From contig NZ_MRBK01000003.1 in NCBI RefSeq assembly GCF_001969815.1, positions 62,347 through 126,346 of the forward strand: a stretch of 64,000 bases of DNA, read 5' to 3'. Of the stretch, positions 26,454 through 36,125 are shown piece after piece (positions within the stretch are counted from its first letter, which is position 1; each line of letters begins with the position of its first letter). The notes below the pieces were generated by a model. It was not told where the DNA came from. It did not search any database and saw only the letters and a list, made by a program, of their open reading frames with translations. The stretch comes from Bacillus swezeyi (GTDB lineage Bacteria > Bacillota > Bacilli > Bacillales > Bacillaceae). The position numbers and the translations under genes were made by a program.

Positions 26454-27269
26454 GTGAAACAGATGATTGCAAATGCCGCTCAATATGTCAAAAGCAAGAC
26501 AGAACACAAACCGGCAGTCGGCTTGATTTTGGGGTCAGGCCTCGGTGTGCTCGCTGATGAAATTCAAGAAGCCGTTCACATTAAATACGAAGATATCCCC
26601 GACTTTCCGGTCTCTACTGTCGAAGGCCATGCCGGGCAGCTTGTCATCGGCAGACTTGAAAATGTTCAAGTCATTGCGATGCAAGGCCGTTTTCATTTTT
26701 ATGAAGGCTATTCGCTCGATAAGGTTACATTCCCTGTCAGGGTGATGAAAGAGCTTGGCGTCTCGACTTTAATCGTCACGAATGCTGCAGGGGGCGTGAA
26801 TGAGTCTTTCCGTCCCGGCGACTTGATGGTCATCTCAGATCATATCAACTATATGGGAACAAACCCGCTGATCGGTCCGAATGATTCAGCGCTTGGCGTC
26901 AGATTTCCAGACATGTCGTCCGCTTATGATAAAGAACTTCGTCATCTGGCGAAACAAACGGCCGAAGAATTGAACATCAGCGTGCAAGAAGGCGTGTATA
27001 CAGCGGTTTCCGGTCCGTCATATGAAACACCGGCAGAGGTCCGTTTTCTCAGAACGATCGGTACTGACGCCGTCGGAATGTCAACCGTTCCTGAAGTGAT
27101 TGTCGCAAGGCATTCAGGGCTTCGGGTGCTCGGCATCTCCTGCATTTCAAATGCGGCAGCCGGGATCTTGGATCAGCCGCTGTCACATGATGAAGTCATG
27201 GAAGTAACCGAAAAAGTGAAATCCGACTTTTTGCGATTTGTCAAATCAGCAGTGGCGAAAATCGGTTAA
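26454..27269 (+). CDS. pupG: Purine nucleoside phosphorylase
   Basis: 271-residue trimeric-type phosphorylase releasing ribose-1-phosphate from guanosine/inosine and deoxy forms. Phosphate-binding GSGLGVLAD and HAGQL..., purine-binding GPSYETPAEV and the base-site ISCISNAAAG. GTG 26454 follows AGGAGG. Its product is used by DeoB just upstream. Confidence 0.95.
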   Translation: MKQMIANAAQYVKSKTEHKPAVGLILGSGLGVLADEIQEAVHIKYEDIPDFPVSTVEGHAGQLVIGRLENVQVIAMQGRFHFYEGYSLDKVTFPVRVMKELGVSTLIVTNAAGGVNESFRPGDLMVISDHINYMGTNPLIGPNDSALGVRFPDMSSAYDKELRHLAKQTAEELNISVQEGVYTAVSGPSYETPAEVRFLRTIGTDAVGMSTVPEVIVARHSGLRVLGISCISNAAAGILDQPLSHDEVMEVTEKVKSDFLRFVKSAVAKIG

Positions 27270-27288
27270 ATCGGATAAACCGCCAAAT

Positions 27289-27329
27289 AAGCCAATGTAA
27301 GTTCAAGCCAGAGCTTACATTGGCTTTTT
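27289..27329 (+). terminator. Terminator of deoB-pupG
   Basis: 13-bp arms AAGCCAATGTAAG (27289-27301)/CTTACATTGGCTT (27314-27326), followed by TTTC and TTTT. Confidence 0.93.
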
Positions 27330-27423
27330 CTTTTATGTTTACGAGGAAATTTTTCCAATTGATCCGTATAAATCCATCTTATTTGGGAAAAATAGAAAGG
27401 ATTACGAAATGGAGGTCTGGGTG

Positions 27424-28596
27424 ATGAAACGTCATTTATCCAAATTGCTGATTTTTACGATAATCCTTATGACAGCGCCATCCGCGTTTGCGAAAGAAAG
27501 TGAAAAGAAATCCTCTGAGCTTGCTCATGAAGCGAAGTCTGCCGTTCTGATCGAGCGGGACACCGGAAAGGTAATGTATGACAAAAACAGCCATGAGAAG
27601 CTTCCCCCGGCCAGCATGACAAAGGTGATGACCATGCTGCTTATCATGGAAGCCCTTGATAAAGGCAAAATTCAAATGAAAGATAAAGTCAGAACAAGCG
27701 AGTACGCTGCATCAATGGGCGGTTCACAGATCTTTCTTGAACCAGGCGAAGAAATGACCGTTGAAGAGATGTTAAAAGGGATCGCCATCGGATCTGGAAA
27801 CGATGCTTCTGTTGCGATGGCAGAGCACATTGCCGGATCTGAAGAGGAGTTTGTCAAAAGGATGAATGAAAAAGCAGCTGAGCTTGGTCTGAAAGATACA
27901 TCCTTTAAAAACACGACGGGGCTCCCTGAAGAAGGACATTACAGCACAGCCTACGACATGTCCCTCATGGCGAAAGAGCTCTTAAAATATGAAAGAATCA
28001 CGAAGTTTACGGGAACGTATGAAGACTATCTGAGAGAAAATACCGATAAAAAATTCTGGCTTGTCAATACAAACAGGCTGATCAAATTTTATCCGGGAGT
28101 CGACGGGGTCAAAACAGGATTTACAAATGAAGCCAAGTACTGTTTGACTGCTTCGGCGAAAAAAGGAAACATGCGCGTGATCGCCGTTGTATTCGGCGCC
28201 AGCACACCGAAGGAACGGAATACGCAAATCACCAAAATGCTTGATTACGCGTTCAGCCAATATGAAACACATCCGATGTATAAGCGTAATGAAGTCATTT
28301 CAGAATTAAAGGTCAATAAAGGCCGCCATCAGAAAATCAATCTCGTGACATCAGAACCAATTTCTCTTTTGACGAAAAAAGGCGAAAATATGGAATCTGT
28401 CAAAAAAGAGATCAAACAGAAAGAAGATATCCATGCTCCTGTCAAAAAAGGCACCGAGCTCGGGACGCTCGTATTGAAAAAGGATGGGAAGGTGCTGCAT
28501 GAAAGCCCTCTTGTCGCAGAAAAAGACATGGATAAAGCGGGGATGTGGACATTGTTTAAACGGACGATGACAAATTGGACAAAGTGGAGTGAATAA
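27424..28596 (+). CDS. dacF: Sporulation D-alanyl-D-alanine carboxypeptidase DacF
   Basis: 390-residue low-molecular-weight PBP (peptidase S11) trimming peptidoglycan stem peptides in the forespore. Start ATG 27424 with GGAGGT 7 nt upstream; the frame from 27409 has no such site. Signal peptide about 1-23 (AFA). Catalytic motifs SMTK (Ser64), SGN (124-126), KTG (230-232). It precedes the spoIIA genes, as in B. subtilis, where dacF is forespore-expressed and can read into spoIIA. Confidence 0.94.
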   Translation: MKRHLSKLLIFTIILMTAPSAFAKESEKKSSELAHEAKSAVLIERDTGKVMYDKNSHEKLPPASMTKVMTMLLIMEALDKGKIQMKDKVRTSEYAASMGGSQIFLEPGEEMTVEEMLKGIAIGSGNDASVAMAEHIAGSEEEFVKRMNEKAAELGLKDTSFKNTTGLPEEGHYSTAYDMSLMAKELLKYERITKFTGTYEDYLRENTDKKFWLVNTNRLIKFYPGVDGVKTGFTNEAKYCLTASAKKGNMRVIAVVFGASTPKERNTQITKMLDYAFSQYETHPMYKRNEVISELKVNKGRHQKINLVTSEPISLLTKKGENMESVKKEIKQKEDIHAPVKKGTELGTLVLKKDGKVLHESPLVAEKDMDKAGMWTLFKRTMTNWTKWSE

Positions 28597-28625
28597 TGCC
28601 GAACGATCACTAGTTTTGTCATGGT

Positions 28626-28655
28626 GAAGGAATTTATAAAGTTTAAATCGAAACA
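28626..28655 (+). promoter_or_regulatory. Candidate sigma-H promoter of spoIIA
   Basis: GAAGGAATT (28626-28634) fits the -35 RNAGGAWWW. ATCGAAACA (28647-28655) fits RNNGAATWW with two mismatches; spacer 12 nt. It lies between the dacF stop and the spoIIAA start, where the sigma-H promoter is known in B. subtilis. Confidence 0.6.
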
Positions 28656-28689
28656 CTCATTATCCGATTTAAATCAAGGAGGAATGAGG

Positions 28690-29043
28690 ATGAGCCTCGG
28701 AATCGATTTTAACGTCAAAGAATCCGTGCTTTGCGTTCGGTTAACAGGTGAACTTGATCACCATACAGCTGAAACATTGAGAAAACAAGTCAGTGATCAT
28801 TTGGAACAGTACGACATTTGCCACATTGTCTTGAATCTTGAAGACCTTTCGTTTATGGACAGTTCAGGACTTGGCGTCGTGCTGGGCAGATATAAGGAAA
28901 TTAAGCAGCTGGGCGGAGAAATGATCGTCTGTGCGATTTCTCCTGCCGTCAAACGCCTATTTGATATGTCGGGTCTGTTTAAAATCATCCGTCTTGAACA
29001 ATCAGAGCAGCATGCTCTGGAAACACTGGGGGTGGCGTCATGA
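28690..29043 (+). CDS. spoIIAA: Anti-sigma-F factor antagonist SpoIIAA
   Basis: 117-residue STAS protein. Dephosphorylated SpoIIAA attacks SpoIIAB to release sigma-F in the forespore. Phosphoacceptor Ser58 lies in [11 protein letters not shown] 28690 is chosen (AAGGAGG 7 nt away; [14 protein letters not shown] as in B. subtilis); ATG 28684 is too close. The stop overlaps spoIIAB. Confidence 0.97.
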   Translation: MSLGIDFNVKESVLCVRLTGELDHHTAETLRKQVSDHLEQYDICHIVLNLEDLSFMDSSGLGVVLGRYKEIKQLGGEMIVCAISPAVKRLFDMSGLFKIIRLEQSEQHALETLGVAS

Positions 29044-29480
29044 AAAATGAAATGAACATTCAGTTTTCAGCGCTCAGCCAAAATGAATCATTTGCCCGGG
29101 TGACAGTTGCCGCTTTCATCGCACAGCTAGACCCGACAATGGATGAATTGACCGAAATTAAAACGGTTGTGTCAGAAGCGGTGACGAACGCGATCATCCA
29201 CGGCTATGAAAACTCCGGGGAAGGGAATGTATATATTTCCGTTACCCTTGAAGACCATATCGTCTTTTTAACGATTCGTGATGAAGGAATCGGCATCACG
29301 GACTTGGAAGAGGCTCGCGAGCCGCTGTTCACGACAAAGCCTGAACTTGAAAGGTCTGGAATGGGCTTTACCATTATGGAAAATTTCATGGATGATATCA
29401 CGATAGATTCCTCACCTGAGATGGGAACCACAATACACTTAACAAAGCACTTATCAAAAAGCAAAGCGCTTTGCAATTAA
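29040..29480 (+). CDS. spoIIAB: Anti-sigma-F factor and kinase SpoIIAB
   Basis: 146-residue GHKL-fold serine kinase/anti-sigma factor. N box [12 protein letters not shown]1 box IRDEGIGI, G2 region SGMGFTIME. It holds sigma-F inactive and phosphorylates SpoIIAA. ATG 29040 overlaps the spoIIAA TGA by 4 bp. Confidence 0.97.
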   Translation: MKNEMNIQFSALSQNESFARVTVAAFIAQLDPTMDELTEIKTVVSEAVTNAIIHGYENSGEGNVYISVTLEDHIVFLTIRDEGIGITDLEEAREPLFTTKPELERSGMGFTIMENFMDDITIDSSPEMGTTIHLTKHLSKSKALCN

Positions 29481-29492
29481 GGGAGATTTGTT

Positions 29493-30260
29493 ATGGATGT
29501 GGAGGTTAAAAAAGAAAACCAGAACACTCAGCTTAAAGACCATGAGGTTAAAGAACTCATAAAAAACAGCCAGAACGGCGATCAAAGAGCAAGGGACCTC
29601 CTCATAGAAAAAAACATGCGTCTTGTTTGGTCTGTCGTTCAGCGTTTTTTGAACAGGGGCTATGAACCTGATGATCTTTTCCAAATCGGCTGCATCGGGC
29701 TCTTGAAATCGGTTGACAAATTCGATCTGTCCTATGATGTGCGATTTTCCACCTATGCCGTTCCGATGATCATCGGAGAAATTCAGCGGTTTATCAGGGA
29801 TGACGGGACAGTTAAAGTCAGCCGATCGCTAAAGGAACTCGGCAATAAAATCAGAAGGGCAAAAGACGAGCTTTCAAAGTCAAACGGGCGGATTCCGACC
29901 ATACAGGAAATCGCCGACCATCTGGACATCAGTTCTGAAGAGGTCGTGATGGCCCAGGAAGCGGTTCGCTCTCCTTCGTCCATTCATGAAACCGTTTATG
30001 AAAACGACGGAGATCCGATTACACTTCTCGACCAGATCGCCGATCAGTCTGAGGACAAATGGTTCGATAAAATCGCTCTGAAGGAAGCCATTAAAGACCT
30101 GGATGAACGGGAAAAGCTGATCGTTTATTTACGATACTACAAGGACAAGACGCAATCTGAAGTAGCCGATCGACTCGGTATCTCGCAAGTCCAAGTCTCA
30201 AGGCTTGAGAAAAAAATCTTAAAGCAGATCAAAAACGAGATGGACCATTCAGAAAACTGA
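29493..30260 (+). CDS. sigF: RNA polymerase sigma factor SigF
   Basis: 255-residue forespore sigma factor (SpoIIAC). Region 2 includes YEPDDLFQIGCIGLLKSVDKFD and VRFSTYAVPMIIGEIQRF. Region 4 is the helix-turn-helix QSEVADRLGISQVQVSRLEK. 12 nt after spoIIAB; transcript ended by two hairpins. Confidence 0.98.
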   Translation: MDVEVKKENQNTQLKDHEVKELIKNSQNGDQRARDLLIEKNMRLVWSVVQRFLNRGYEPDDLFQIGCIGLLKSVDKFDLSYDVRFSTYAVPMIIGEIQRFIRDDGTVKVSRSLKELGNKIRRAKDELSKSNGRIPTIQEIADHLDISSEEVVMAQEAVRSPSSIHETVYENDGDPITLLDQIADQSEDKWFDKIALKEAIKDLDEREKLIVYLRYYKDKTQSEVADRLGISQVQVSRLEKKILKQIKNEMDHSEN

Positions 30261-30286
30261 GGCTGCCAAAAAAACGGCAGCCTCAG
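30257..30286 (+). terminator. Strong hairpin at the sigF stop codon
   Basis: 11-bp perfect arms CTGAGGCTGCC (30257-30267) and GGCAGCCTCAG (30276-30286). No T run follows, so it may stabilise the 3' end rather than terminate. Confidence 0.6.
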
Positions 30287-30307
30287 CTTCTAAATACCAC
30301 TAATTGA

Positions 30308-30338
30308 AGCCGGACTCGCTCGACGAGCCGGCTTTTTT
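30308..30338 (+). terminator. Terminator between spoIIA and spoVA
   Basis: AGCCGG (30308-30313) with CCGGCT (30328-30333) plus an inner ACTCG/CGAG stem, followed by TTTTTT. Confidence 0.88.
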
Positions 30339-30372
30339 CGTGTGTGGTAATTTATGGTCTTTCGCAGCTCGC

Positions 30373-30402
30373 TGAATGATAAATGAGATCAACCTCATAC
30401 TA
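30373..30402 (+). promoter_or_regulatory. Sigma-G promoter of spoVA
   Basis: TGAATG (30373-30378), 17-nt spacer, CATACTA (30396-30402), close to the sigma-G consensus TGAATA and CATNNTA. Located 33 nt before spoVAA, as expected for this late forespore operon. Confidence 0.78.
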
Positions 30403-30434
30403 CAACTATAACCATCATATAGGAAGTGACCCAG

Positions 30435-31055
30435 ATGGAACGTCAAGTTTTTATCAGACTCCGCCATCGGCTCGAGGCAGATCCAGATGAATTGATCAGA
30501 CTCGGACATCTCGCACAGGTGGCGGGGGATCGCCGGTTTAAAGAAAAGCTTGAACAGCTGCCTGTGTACCAGGTAAGCAAATCGGATCAAAGCATGGTCG
30601 TATTGGATGTAATGAAGGTTATTGAAACTATACATAAATCGTTTCCAGACCTTGATGTCCAGACCGTCGGCGGTTCCGAAACCATCGTGGAGATCCAATA
30701 TCCAAAACGAGGCTTATCTCCTGTTCTGTTCATCTCTGTCTGGCTGCTTTTGTTTGTCGGGGCAGGTCTTGCCGTGATGAACTTTCATGAAGATGTCAGC
30801 ATGAGGGAAGTGCACATCCTGCTCTATGAAATGGTGACGGGAAAAGTAAACCGCTATCCTTACCTTCTGCAAGTTCCGTACAGCATTGGACTGGGGCTGG
30901 GCATGATTTTGTTTTTTAATCACTTATTTAAAAAACGCTTTAACGAGGAACCAAGCCCCCTTGAAGTTGAGATGTTCAAATATCAGCTCGATTTGGATCA
31001 ATATGTGGCCATGAACGAAAATAAAGAAACGATAAAAGATATTCATGATCATTAG
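30435..31055 (+). CDS. spoVAA: Stage V sporulation protein AA
   Basis: 206-residue membrane protein of the SpoVA dipicolinic acid channel. Cytosolic N-terminal domain ([13 protein letters not shown]), then two membrane helices ([34 protein letters not shown]). ATG 30435 matches the B. subtilis start; GTG 30426 would add three residues. First gene of the seven-gene operon; overlaps spoVAB. Confidence 0.95.
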   Translation: MERQVFIRLRHRLEADPDELIRLGHLAQVAGDRRFKEKLEQLPVYQVSKSDQSMVVLDVMKVIETIHKSFPDLDVQTVGGSETIVEIQYPKRGLSPVLFISVWLLLFVGAGLAVMNFHEDVSMREVHILLYEMVTGKVNRYPYLLQVPYSIGLGLGMILFFNHLFKKRFNEEPSPLEVEMFKYQLDLDQYVAMNENKETIKDIHDH

Positions 31056-31470
31056 CACGCTGTTTATCATCTTTCTCGGCCTTGCAGGAGGCGTCGCAGT
31101 AGGATCGGGATTTGTCGCTTTCCTCACGGTGCTTGGCATTATCCCGAGGCTGACTCAGCTCACCAAAACGGGGGCGTTTATCCAGGCGTACGAATGGGCT
31201 GTCATTTTGGGCGCAGTTTTCGGAGGATGGGAATCGCTGAATTTAAGCCGGTTTTTTTTATCGAAATGGGTGCTGATTCCAATCGGTCTTCTGGCGGGCG
31301 TCTTTATCGGAATGCTTGCGGCGGCGCTTACAGAGGTGCTGAACGTATTGCCGATTTTGGCAAAGCGAATCGGCATGGGAGACAGGATATTAATTCTTTT
31401 GATGGCCATCGTTTTCGGAAAGATTCTCGGATCGCTGTTTCAATGGCTTATTTTTGTTCATCTGTCATAA
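31045..31470 (+). CDS. spoVAB: Stage V sporulation protein AB
   Basis: 141-residue polytopic membrane protein (four or five helices; [19 protein letters not shown]). Overlaps spoVAA by 11 nt. Role in DPA uptake by position and family. Confidence 0.95.
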   Translation: MIISTLFIIFLGLAGGVAVGSGFVAFLTVLGIIPRLTQLTKTGAFIQAYEWAVILGAVFGGWESLNLSRFFLSKWVLIPIGLLAGVFIGMLAAALTEVLNVLPILAKRIGMGDRILILLMAIVFGKILGSLFQWLIFVHLS

Positions 31471-31483
31471 AAGGAGGATTATG

Positions 31484-31933
31484 ATGTCAGGTTTAAAAGA
31501 TAATTATCAGTCAAAAGTAAAGGTGTACCAGCCTTCCCCGCCTTACTTCCTCAATTGTGTAAAAGCTTTTCTTGTCGGGGGGCTGATCTGCACGATCGGT
31601 CAGGCGTTTCAAAATTTTTATATGGCCGTATTTCATTTTGATGAAAAAACGGCGGGAAACCCTACTGTTGCCACTCTTATCTTATTATCGGCTCTTTTGA
31701 CAGGGCTGGGCGTCTACGACAGGATCGGACAGTTTGCAGGCGCGGGTTCGGCCGTACCGGTTACAGGGTTTGCCAATAGCATGACGAGTGCAGCGCTCGA
31801 GCACAAAAGCGAAGGATACGTCCTCGGAGTGGGAACGAATATGTTTAAGCTGGCCGGAAATGTCATCGTCTTCGGTGTCGTGGCCGCTTATATTGTAGGA
31901 ATGATCCGCTATGCTTTTGACAAGCTGTTTTAG
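31484..31933 (+). CDS. spoVAC: Stage V sporulation protein AC
   Basis: 149-residue inner-forespore-membrane protein thought to form the DPA channel pore. Signature FLVGGLICTIGQAFQNFY and GAGSAVPVTGFANSM. ATG 31484 is 6 nt from GGAGG; ATG 31481 also possible. Paralogous to SpoVAEB downstream. Confidence 0.95.
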   Translation: MSGLKDNYQSKVKVYQPSPPYFLNCVKAFLVGGLICTIGQAFQNFYMAVFHFDEKTAGNPTVATLILLSALLTGLGVYDRIGQFAGAGSAVPVTGFANSMTSAALEHKSEGYVLGVGTNMFKLAGNVIVFGVVAAYIVGMIRYAFDKLF

Positions 31934-31945
31934 GAGGAAAACATC

Positions 31946-32965
31946 ATGAAAATTAAGGGAAAACAAACATGGGAGTTCCAAAATCCGCTGTTTGTTAATT
32001 CGAGCGGAACAGCGGTCGGCCCCAAGGAAAAGCAAGGTCCTTTAGGACATTTATTTGATAAGACATATGATGAAATGCACTGCAACCAGAAAAACTGGGA
32101 GATGGCTGAGCGCAAATTGATGGAGGATGCGATTCAGAGTGCATTGTCCAAACAAAATCTTAAAAAAGAAGACATTGATATATTTTTAGCAGGCGACCTG
32201 CTCAATCAAAATGTCACAGCCAATTATGTGGCGAGGCACTTAAAAATTCCTTTTCTTTGCTTGTTTGGGGCATGCTCGACTTCGATGGAATCGATCGCCA
32301 TCAGTTCGGCATTGATTGACGGAGGCTTTGCAAAACGTGCGCTGGCGGCGACAAGCAGCCATAATGCGACGGCTGAAAGGCAATTTCGCTATCCGACAGA
32401 ATACGGCGGGCAAAAACCGGACACCGCGACTTCGACCGTAACCGGAAGCGGGGCGGTTGTGCTCAGTCAGCAGCCAAGCGGAATTCAAATCACAAGCGCA
32501 ACAGTCGGGAGAGTCATTGATCTCGGAATCACAGATTCACAGGACATGGGATCGGCAATGGCGCCTGCCGCTGCGGATACGATTAAACAGCATTTGCAAG
32601 ATCTGGGGCGCACCCCTGATGACTATGATTTAATTTTGACTGGAGATCTCTCGGGCGTCGGCAGCCCGATTGTCAAGGACCTTTTAAAAGAAGAAGGGAT
32701 TAACGTCGGGACAAAACATAATGATTGCGGGCTGATGATCTATACCCCTGATCAGCAGGTATTTGCAGGAGGAAGCGGCTGCGCTTGTTCGGCTGTCGTT
32801 ACATTTGCCCATATCTTTAAAGAAATGGAAGCGGGAAGGCTCAACAGGGTGCTTGTCGTAGCGACCGGAGCACTTCTGAGCCCAACCATCATACAGCAAA
32901 ATGAATCGATTCCATGTATCGCGCACGGCGTCGTGTTTGAACGATCCGAAAGGGGGAACGGGTAA
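31946..32965 (+). CDS. spoVAD: Stage V sporulation protein AD
   Basis: 339-residue protein with a thiolase-like fold that binds DPA at the outer face of the inner spore membrane. Thiolase-like [14 protein letters not shown] and [11 protein letters not shown] segments are visible. AGGAGG precedes ATG 31946. Confidence 0.95.
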   Translation: MKIKGKQTWEFQNPLFVNSSGTAVGPKEKQGPLGHLFDKTYDEMHCNQKNWEMAERKLMEDAIQSALSKQNLKKEDIDIFLAGDLLNQNVTANYVARHLKIPFLCLFGACSTSMESIAISSALIDGGFAKRALAATSSHNATAERQFRYPTEYGGQKPDTATSTVTGSGAVVLSQQPSGIQITSATVGRVIDLGITDSQDMGSAMAPAAADTIKQHLQDLGRTPDDYDLILTGDLSGVGSPIVKDLLKEEGINVGTKHNDCGLMIYTPDQQVFAGGSGCACSAVVTFAHIFKEMEAGRLNRVLVVATGALLSPTIIQQNESIPCIAHGVVFERSERGNG

Positions 32966-32966
32966 T

Positions 32967-33317
32967 ATGGAGTATGTCATTGCATTTATTGCGGGCGGCT
33001 TAATTTGTGTTATCGGCCAGCTGCTGCTTGATGTATTTAAATTGACGCCGGGCCACGTTATGTCCACCTTTGTCGTTTCAGGAGCGATCCTGGACGGCTT
33101 CGGCATCTACGACAGATTTATCGATTTTGCCGGAGCTGGTGCAACGGTGCCGATCGTCAGCTTCGGACACTCCCTTTTGCACGGAGCAATGCATCAGGCT
33201 GACAAACACGGCTTTATCGGAATCGGAATGGGAATATTTGAATTGACATCTGCCGGTATTTCTTCCGCCATTTTATTCGCTTTTCTTGTTGCCGTGATTT
33301 TTAAACCGAAAGGATAA
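32967..33317 (+). CDS. spoVAEB: Stage V sporulation protein AEB (SpoVAC-like)
   Basis: 116-residue membrane protein starting [20 protein letters not shown] at ATG 32967, one base after the spoVAD stop, with GGGGGAACGGG upstream. Shares the GGLICxIGQ and [14 protein letters not shown] pattern with SpoVAC. Confidence 0.94.
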   Translation: MEYVIAFIAGGLICVIGQLLLDVFKLTPGHVMSTFVVSGAILDGFGIYDRFIDFAGAGATVPIVSFGHSLLHGAMHQADKHGFIGIGMGIFELTSAGISSAILFAFLVAVIFKPKG

Positions 33318-33323
33318 AGAACG

Positions 33324-33932
33324 ATGACAGCAAAACGCAAGGTCATTTTGGTCACTGACGGCGATGTATATGCTGCCAAAGCAATTGAATATGCAGCAAA
33401 AAAGACAGGAGGCCGCTGCATTTCCCAATCAAAGGGGAATCCCAGCATCAAAACCGGCTCAGAACTAGTCTCTATGATTTTAAAAACGCCGTATGATCCC
33501 GTGTTTGTGATGTTCGACGATTCCGGTCTGCAAGGCGAAGGGCCGGGAGAGGCGGCGATGAAATATGTGGCGCAGCATCCCGATGTCGAAGTCCTTGGCG
33601 TCATCGCCGTCGCCTCAAAGACGCATTACGCAGAGTGGACCAAAGTCGATGTCTCGATTGATGCTGAAGGCGAGCTGACAGAATACGGAGTCGATAAACA
33701 CGGTGTCAAAGAATTTGATGTCAAGCGCATGAGCGGTGATACAGTCTATTGCCTTGATCAGCTGGATGTCCCGATTGTCGTCGGCATCGGCGACATCGGG
33801 AAAATGGGCAGAAAAGACGATGTGAAAAAAGGTTCGCCGATCACAATGAAAGCGGTCGAGCTCATTTTAGAAAGGAGCGGGTATCATGAGTGCTCAGGCA
33901 AACGAGAAAGAGAAGACAAAAGTATTCCTTGA
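33324..33932 (+). CDS. spoVAEA: Stage V sporulation protein AEA
   Basis: 202-residue soluble protein ([19 protein letters not shown]..., [15 protein letters not shown]). Corresponds to the cytosolic SpoVAE domain of B. subtilis. Its 3' end overlaps spoVAF by 47 nt. Confidence 0.93.
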   Translation: MTAKRKVILVTDGDVYAAKAIEYAAKKTGGRCISQSKGNPSIKTGSELVSMILKTPYDPVFVMFDDSGLQGEGPGEAAMKYVAQHPDVEVLGVIAVASKTHYAEWTKVDVSIDAEGELTEYGVDKHGVKEFDVKRMSGDTVYCLDQLDVPIVVGIGDIGKMGRKDDVKKGSPITMKAVELILERSGYHECSGKREREDKSIP

Positions 33933-35373
33933 TCCTTCTAAGAATGAAGCGTATTTCAAAAAGTATGTCGGCATGGGAGAAAGCTTTGACCTAGGCGTCC
34001 GCAAGGTCTTTGTCCTAGACCGTGAAGTTCAGCTTTATTATGTAAACGGATTATGTGACACACAGTACATCATTCACCTTTTAAGAGAACTGGTCCACTT
34101 GAATGATGCAGAAAAAGAAACGGGCGACACGGAAGAAATTGTTGAAAACAGGCTGTTAAATCAGCAGGTATCAAAAGCAAAAACGCTTGATGAAGCGGTT
34201 GATCAAGTATTATCGGGACTGGTCGCCATCATCGTAGAGGAATCGGATTTTGCTTTTATTGTTGATGTCAGAAGCTATCCTGGAAGAACGCCGGAAGAGC
34301 CTGATACCGAGAAAGTCGTACGAGGGGCAAGAGACGGGTTTGTAGAGAACATTATTGTCAACACTGCCCTTATCAGAAGGCGTATCAGAGATGAACGGCT
34401 GCGCTATAAAATGCTTCATATCGGAGAACGCTCCAAAACCGATATCTGTCTTTGCTATTTGGAAGATGTGGCAGACTCGGGTCTTGTCGAGGTCTTAAAA
34501 AAAGAAATTGAGAACGTGAAAATCGACGGTTTGCCGATGTCTGACAAATCAGTTGAGGAATTTCTCGTCGGCCAAGGCTTTAATCCTTTTCCGCTTGTCA
34601 GGTTTACAGAAAGAGCCGATGTTGCCGCGAGCCACATTTTGGAAGGTCACGTTATTGTGATAGTCGATACATCGCCAAGCGTTATTATCACGCCGACTAC
34701 TTTGTTTCATCACGTTCAGCATGCCGAGGAATACAGACAGACCCCGGCCGTCGGCACGTTTTTAAGATGGGTGCGCTTTTTCGGCATTTTTGCATCAACC
34801 TTTTTGCTTCCGCTTTGGCTTCTGTTTGTCATTGAACCGTCGCTCCTGCCTAAAAATCTTTCATATATCGGCTTGAACAAAGATACCCATATACCGATTA
34901 TCATGCAAATCTTTTTGGCGGATCTCGGAGTCGAATTTTTAAGAATGGCGGCTATTCATACCCCGACGGCGCTTTCCACTGCCATGGGCTTGATTGCCGC
35001 CGTGTTGATCGGTGACATAGCCATCGATGTCGGATTGTTTTCCCCGGAAGTCATTTTATACGTCTCCTTGTCGGCAATCGGTGCATATACAACCCCGAGC
35101 TATGAGCTGAGCTTGGCGAATAAAATGGTAAAGCTCTTTATGCTCATCTTAGTTGCCATCTTTAAGGTGGAGGGGTTTGTCATCGGACTAACGATATTAA
35201 CCATTGTGATGGCCTCCATCCGTTCATTGAGAACGCCGTATCTTTGGCCGCTTCTCCCGTTTAACGGAAAAGCGTTTTGGCATGTTCTTGTACGCACATC
35301 CGTTCCGGGGGGGAAAGTGAGGCCGAGTATCGTTCATCCGAAAAACAGAATCAGGCAGCCAAAAAATTCTTAA
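33886..35373 (+). CDS. spoVAF: Stage V sporulation protein AF (GerA-type spore germination protein)
   Basis: 495 residues homologous to the A subunits of germinant receptors: a large soluble N-terminal domain, then about five helices in the C-terminal third ([48 protein letters not shown]). ATG 33886 with AGGAGCGGG. Last gene of the spoVA operon, closed by a terminator. Confidence 0.94.
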   Translation: MSAQANEKEKTKVFLDPSKNEAYFKKYVGMGESFDLGVRKVFVLDREVQLYYVNGLCDTQYIIHLLRELVHLNDAEKETGDTEEIVENRLLNQQVSKAKTLDEAVDQVLSGLVAIIVEESDFAFIVDVRSYPGRTPEEPDTEKVVRGARDGFVENIIVNTALIRRRIRDERLRYKMLHIGERSKTDICLCYLEDVADSGLVEVLKKEIENVKIDGLPMSDKSVEEFLVGQGFNPFPLVRFTERADVAASHILEGHVIVIVDTSPSVIITPTTLFHHVQHAEEYRQTPAVGTFLRWVRFFGIFASTFLLPLWLLFVIEPSLLPKNLSYIGLNKDTHIPIIMQIFLADLGVEFLRMAAIHTPTALSTAMGLIAAVLIGDIAIDVGLFSPEVILYVSLSAIGAYTTPSYELSLANKMVKLFMLILVAIFKVEGFVIGLTILTIVMASIRSLRTPYLWPLLPFNGKAFWHVLVRTSVPGGKVRPSIVHPKNRIRQPKNS

Positions 35374-35386
35374 CCATTCATGTTTA

Positions 35387-35422
35387 AAAGAGGCTTATCA
35401 TCAATGAAAAGGCCTCTTTTTT
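35387..35422. terminator. Terminator after spoVAF
   Basis: AAAGAGGC (35387-35394) and GCCTCTTT (35412-35419) with a T run to the right and A-rich left flank; may also serve the convergent gene ending at 35421. Confidence 0.85.
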
Positions 35423-35732
35423 AAAATCCGTGTCTCTGCATGCCTCTGTATTCATTGGCTGATATCGCTACGGCCCGCAAGCTGCAGACATTGTTCTGCC
35501 GTCTGATCGGATAGACGATATAAAGCATTTCCCGGCCGGAAGGATCAATTGCTGATGAGTGAAGGAAAACCTCAGTGCCTCTGCGCCAGAATCTCGTATT
35601 CGCCGGAGCTGTAATAATCTGGCCCTCATAAGGCTCATAAATTCTCTGTTCATAGTACGGACGGTAAGGGTCGTGCATGTCTTCTTGTATATAACTTGAA
35701 GCAGGAGGATAAGGGTTAAAGTTTGGGTACAT
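35421..35732 (-). CDS. Small Pro/Tyr-rich protein of unknown function
   Basis: 103 residues from ATG 35732 with AGAGGTT upstream; the longer frame to 35879 has no better start. N-terminus MYPNFNPYPPASSYIQED is Pro/Tyr-rich; the C-terminal part is a compact domain (FWRRGTEVFLHSSAIDPSG, RAVAISANEYRGMQRHGF). I do not recognise a family. Its place beside spoVAF and its composition would suit a spore-associated protein, but this is a guess. Confidence 0.7.
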   Translation of the reverse strand: MYPNFNPYPPASSYIQEDMHDPYRPYYEQRIYEPYEGQIITAPANTRFWRRGTEVFLHSSAIDPSGREMLYIVYPIRRQNNVCSLRAVAISANEYRGMQRHGF

Positions 35733-36125
35733 AAGATAACCTCTTTCATTTTTTCTTGGCTTTATGTTTATGTGTATATTCAGGTAAGTGCCTATTTGTA
35801 TAGGCGAAATCCCCAAGGTGTAAAGTTTTTCCGGCTGCTTCTCCCGCCTTTTTCTATCAAAACTTTGCAGGTATTCCATAGATGTTTGAATGCCTATTTC
35901 TATCGATTGCTGTTTTCTGTTATTCTATAGATGATAGAGACCATACTGAATGGAAATCATTTTCAATTTAAATCAAGAAAATTTGGACAAATGATGGTTT
36001 AGATTTTTATGCGAAATGTTATAATACAACATAAGAAATTTGACTATCATAAAGCGGAAGATGTATCGGGCAGTGATCCGGACTGTCCCTTTCACCTTTG
36101 TAGATAGAGAAAGAGGGAATGACAA
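35733..36125. other. Intergenic region upstream of lysA
   Basis: No gene or L-box riboswitch seen. A lysA promoter candidate is TTTAGA (35998-36003), 16 nt, TATAAT (36020-36025), preceded by a very AT-rich stretch. Confidence 0.5.

Noticed and set aside
27340-27423. Sigma-G promoter before dacF
   Set aside because: CATCTTA resembles the -10, but no matching -35 lies at the right distance.
35733-36125. Lysine riboswitch upstream of lysA
   Set aside because: None of the conserved L-box blocks could be found in the leader.
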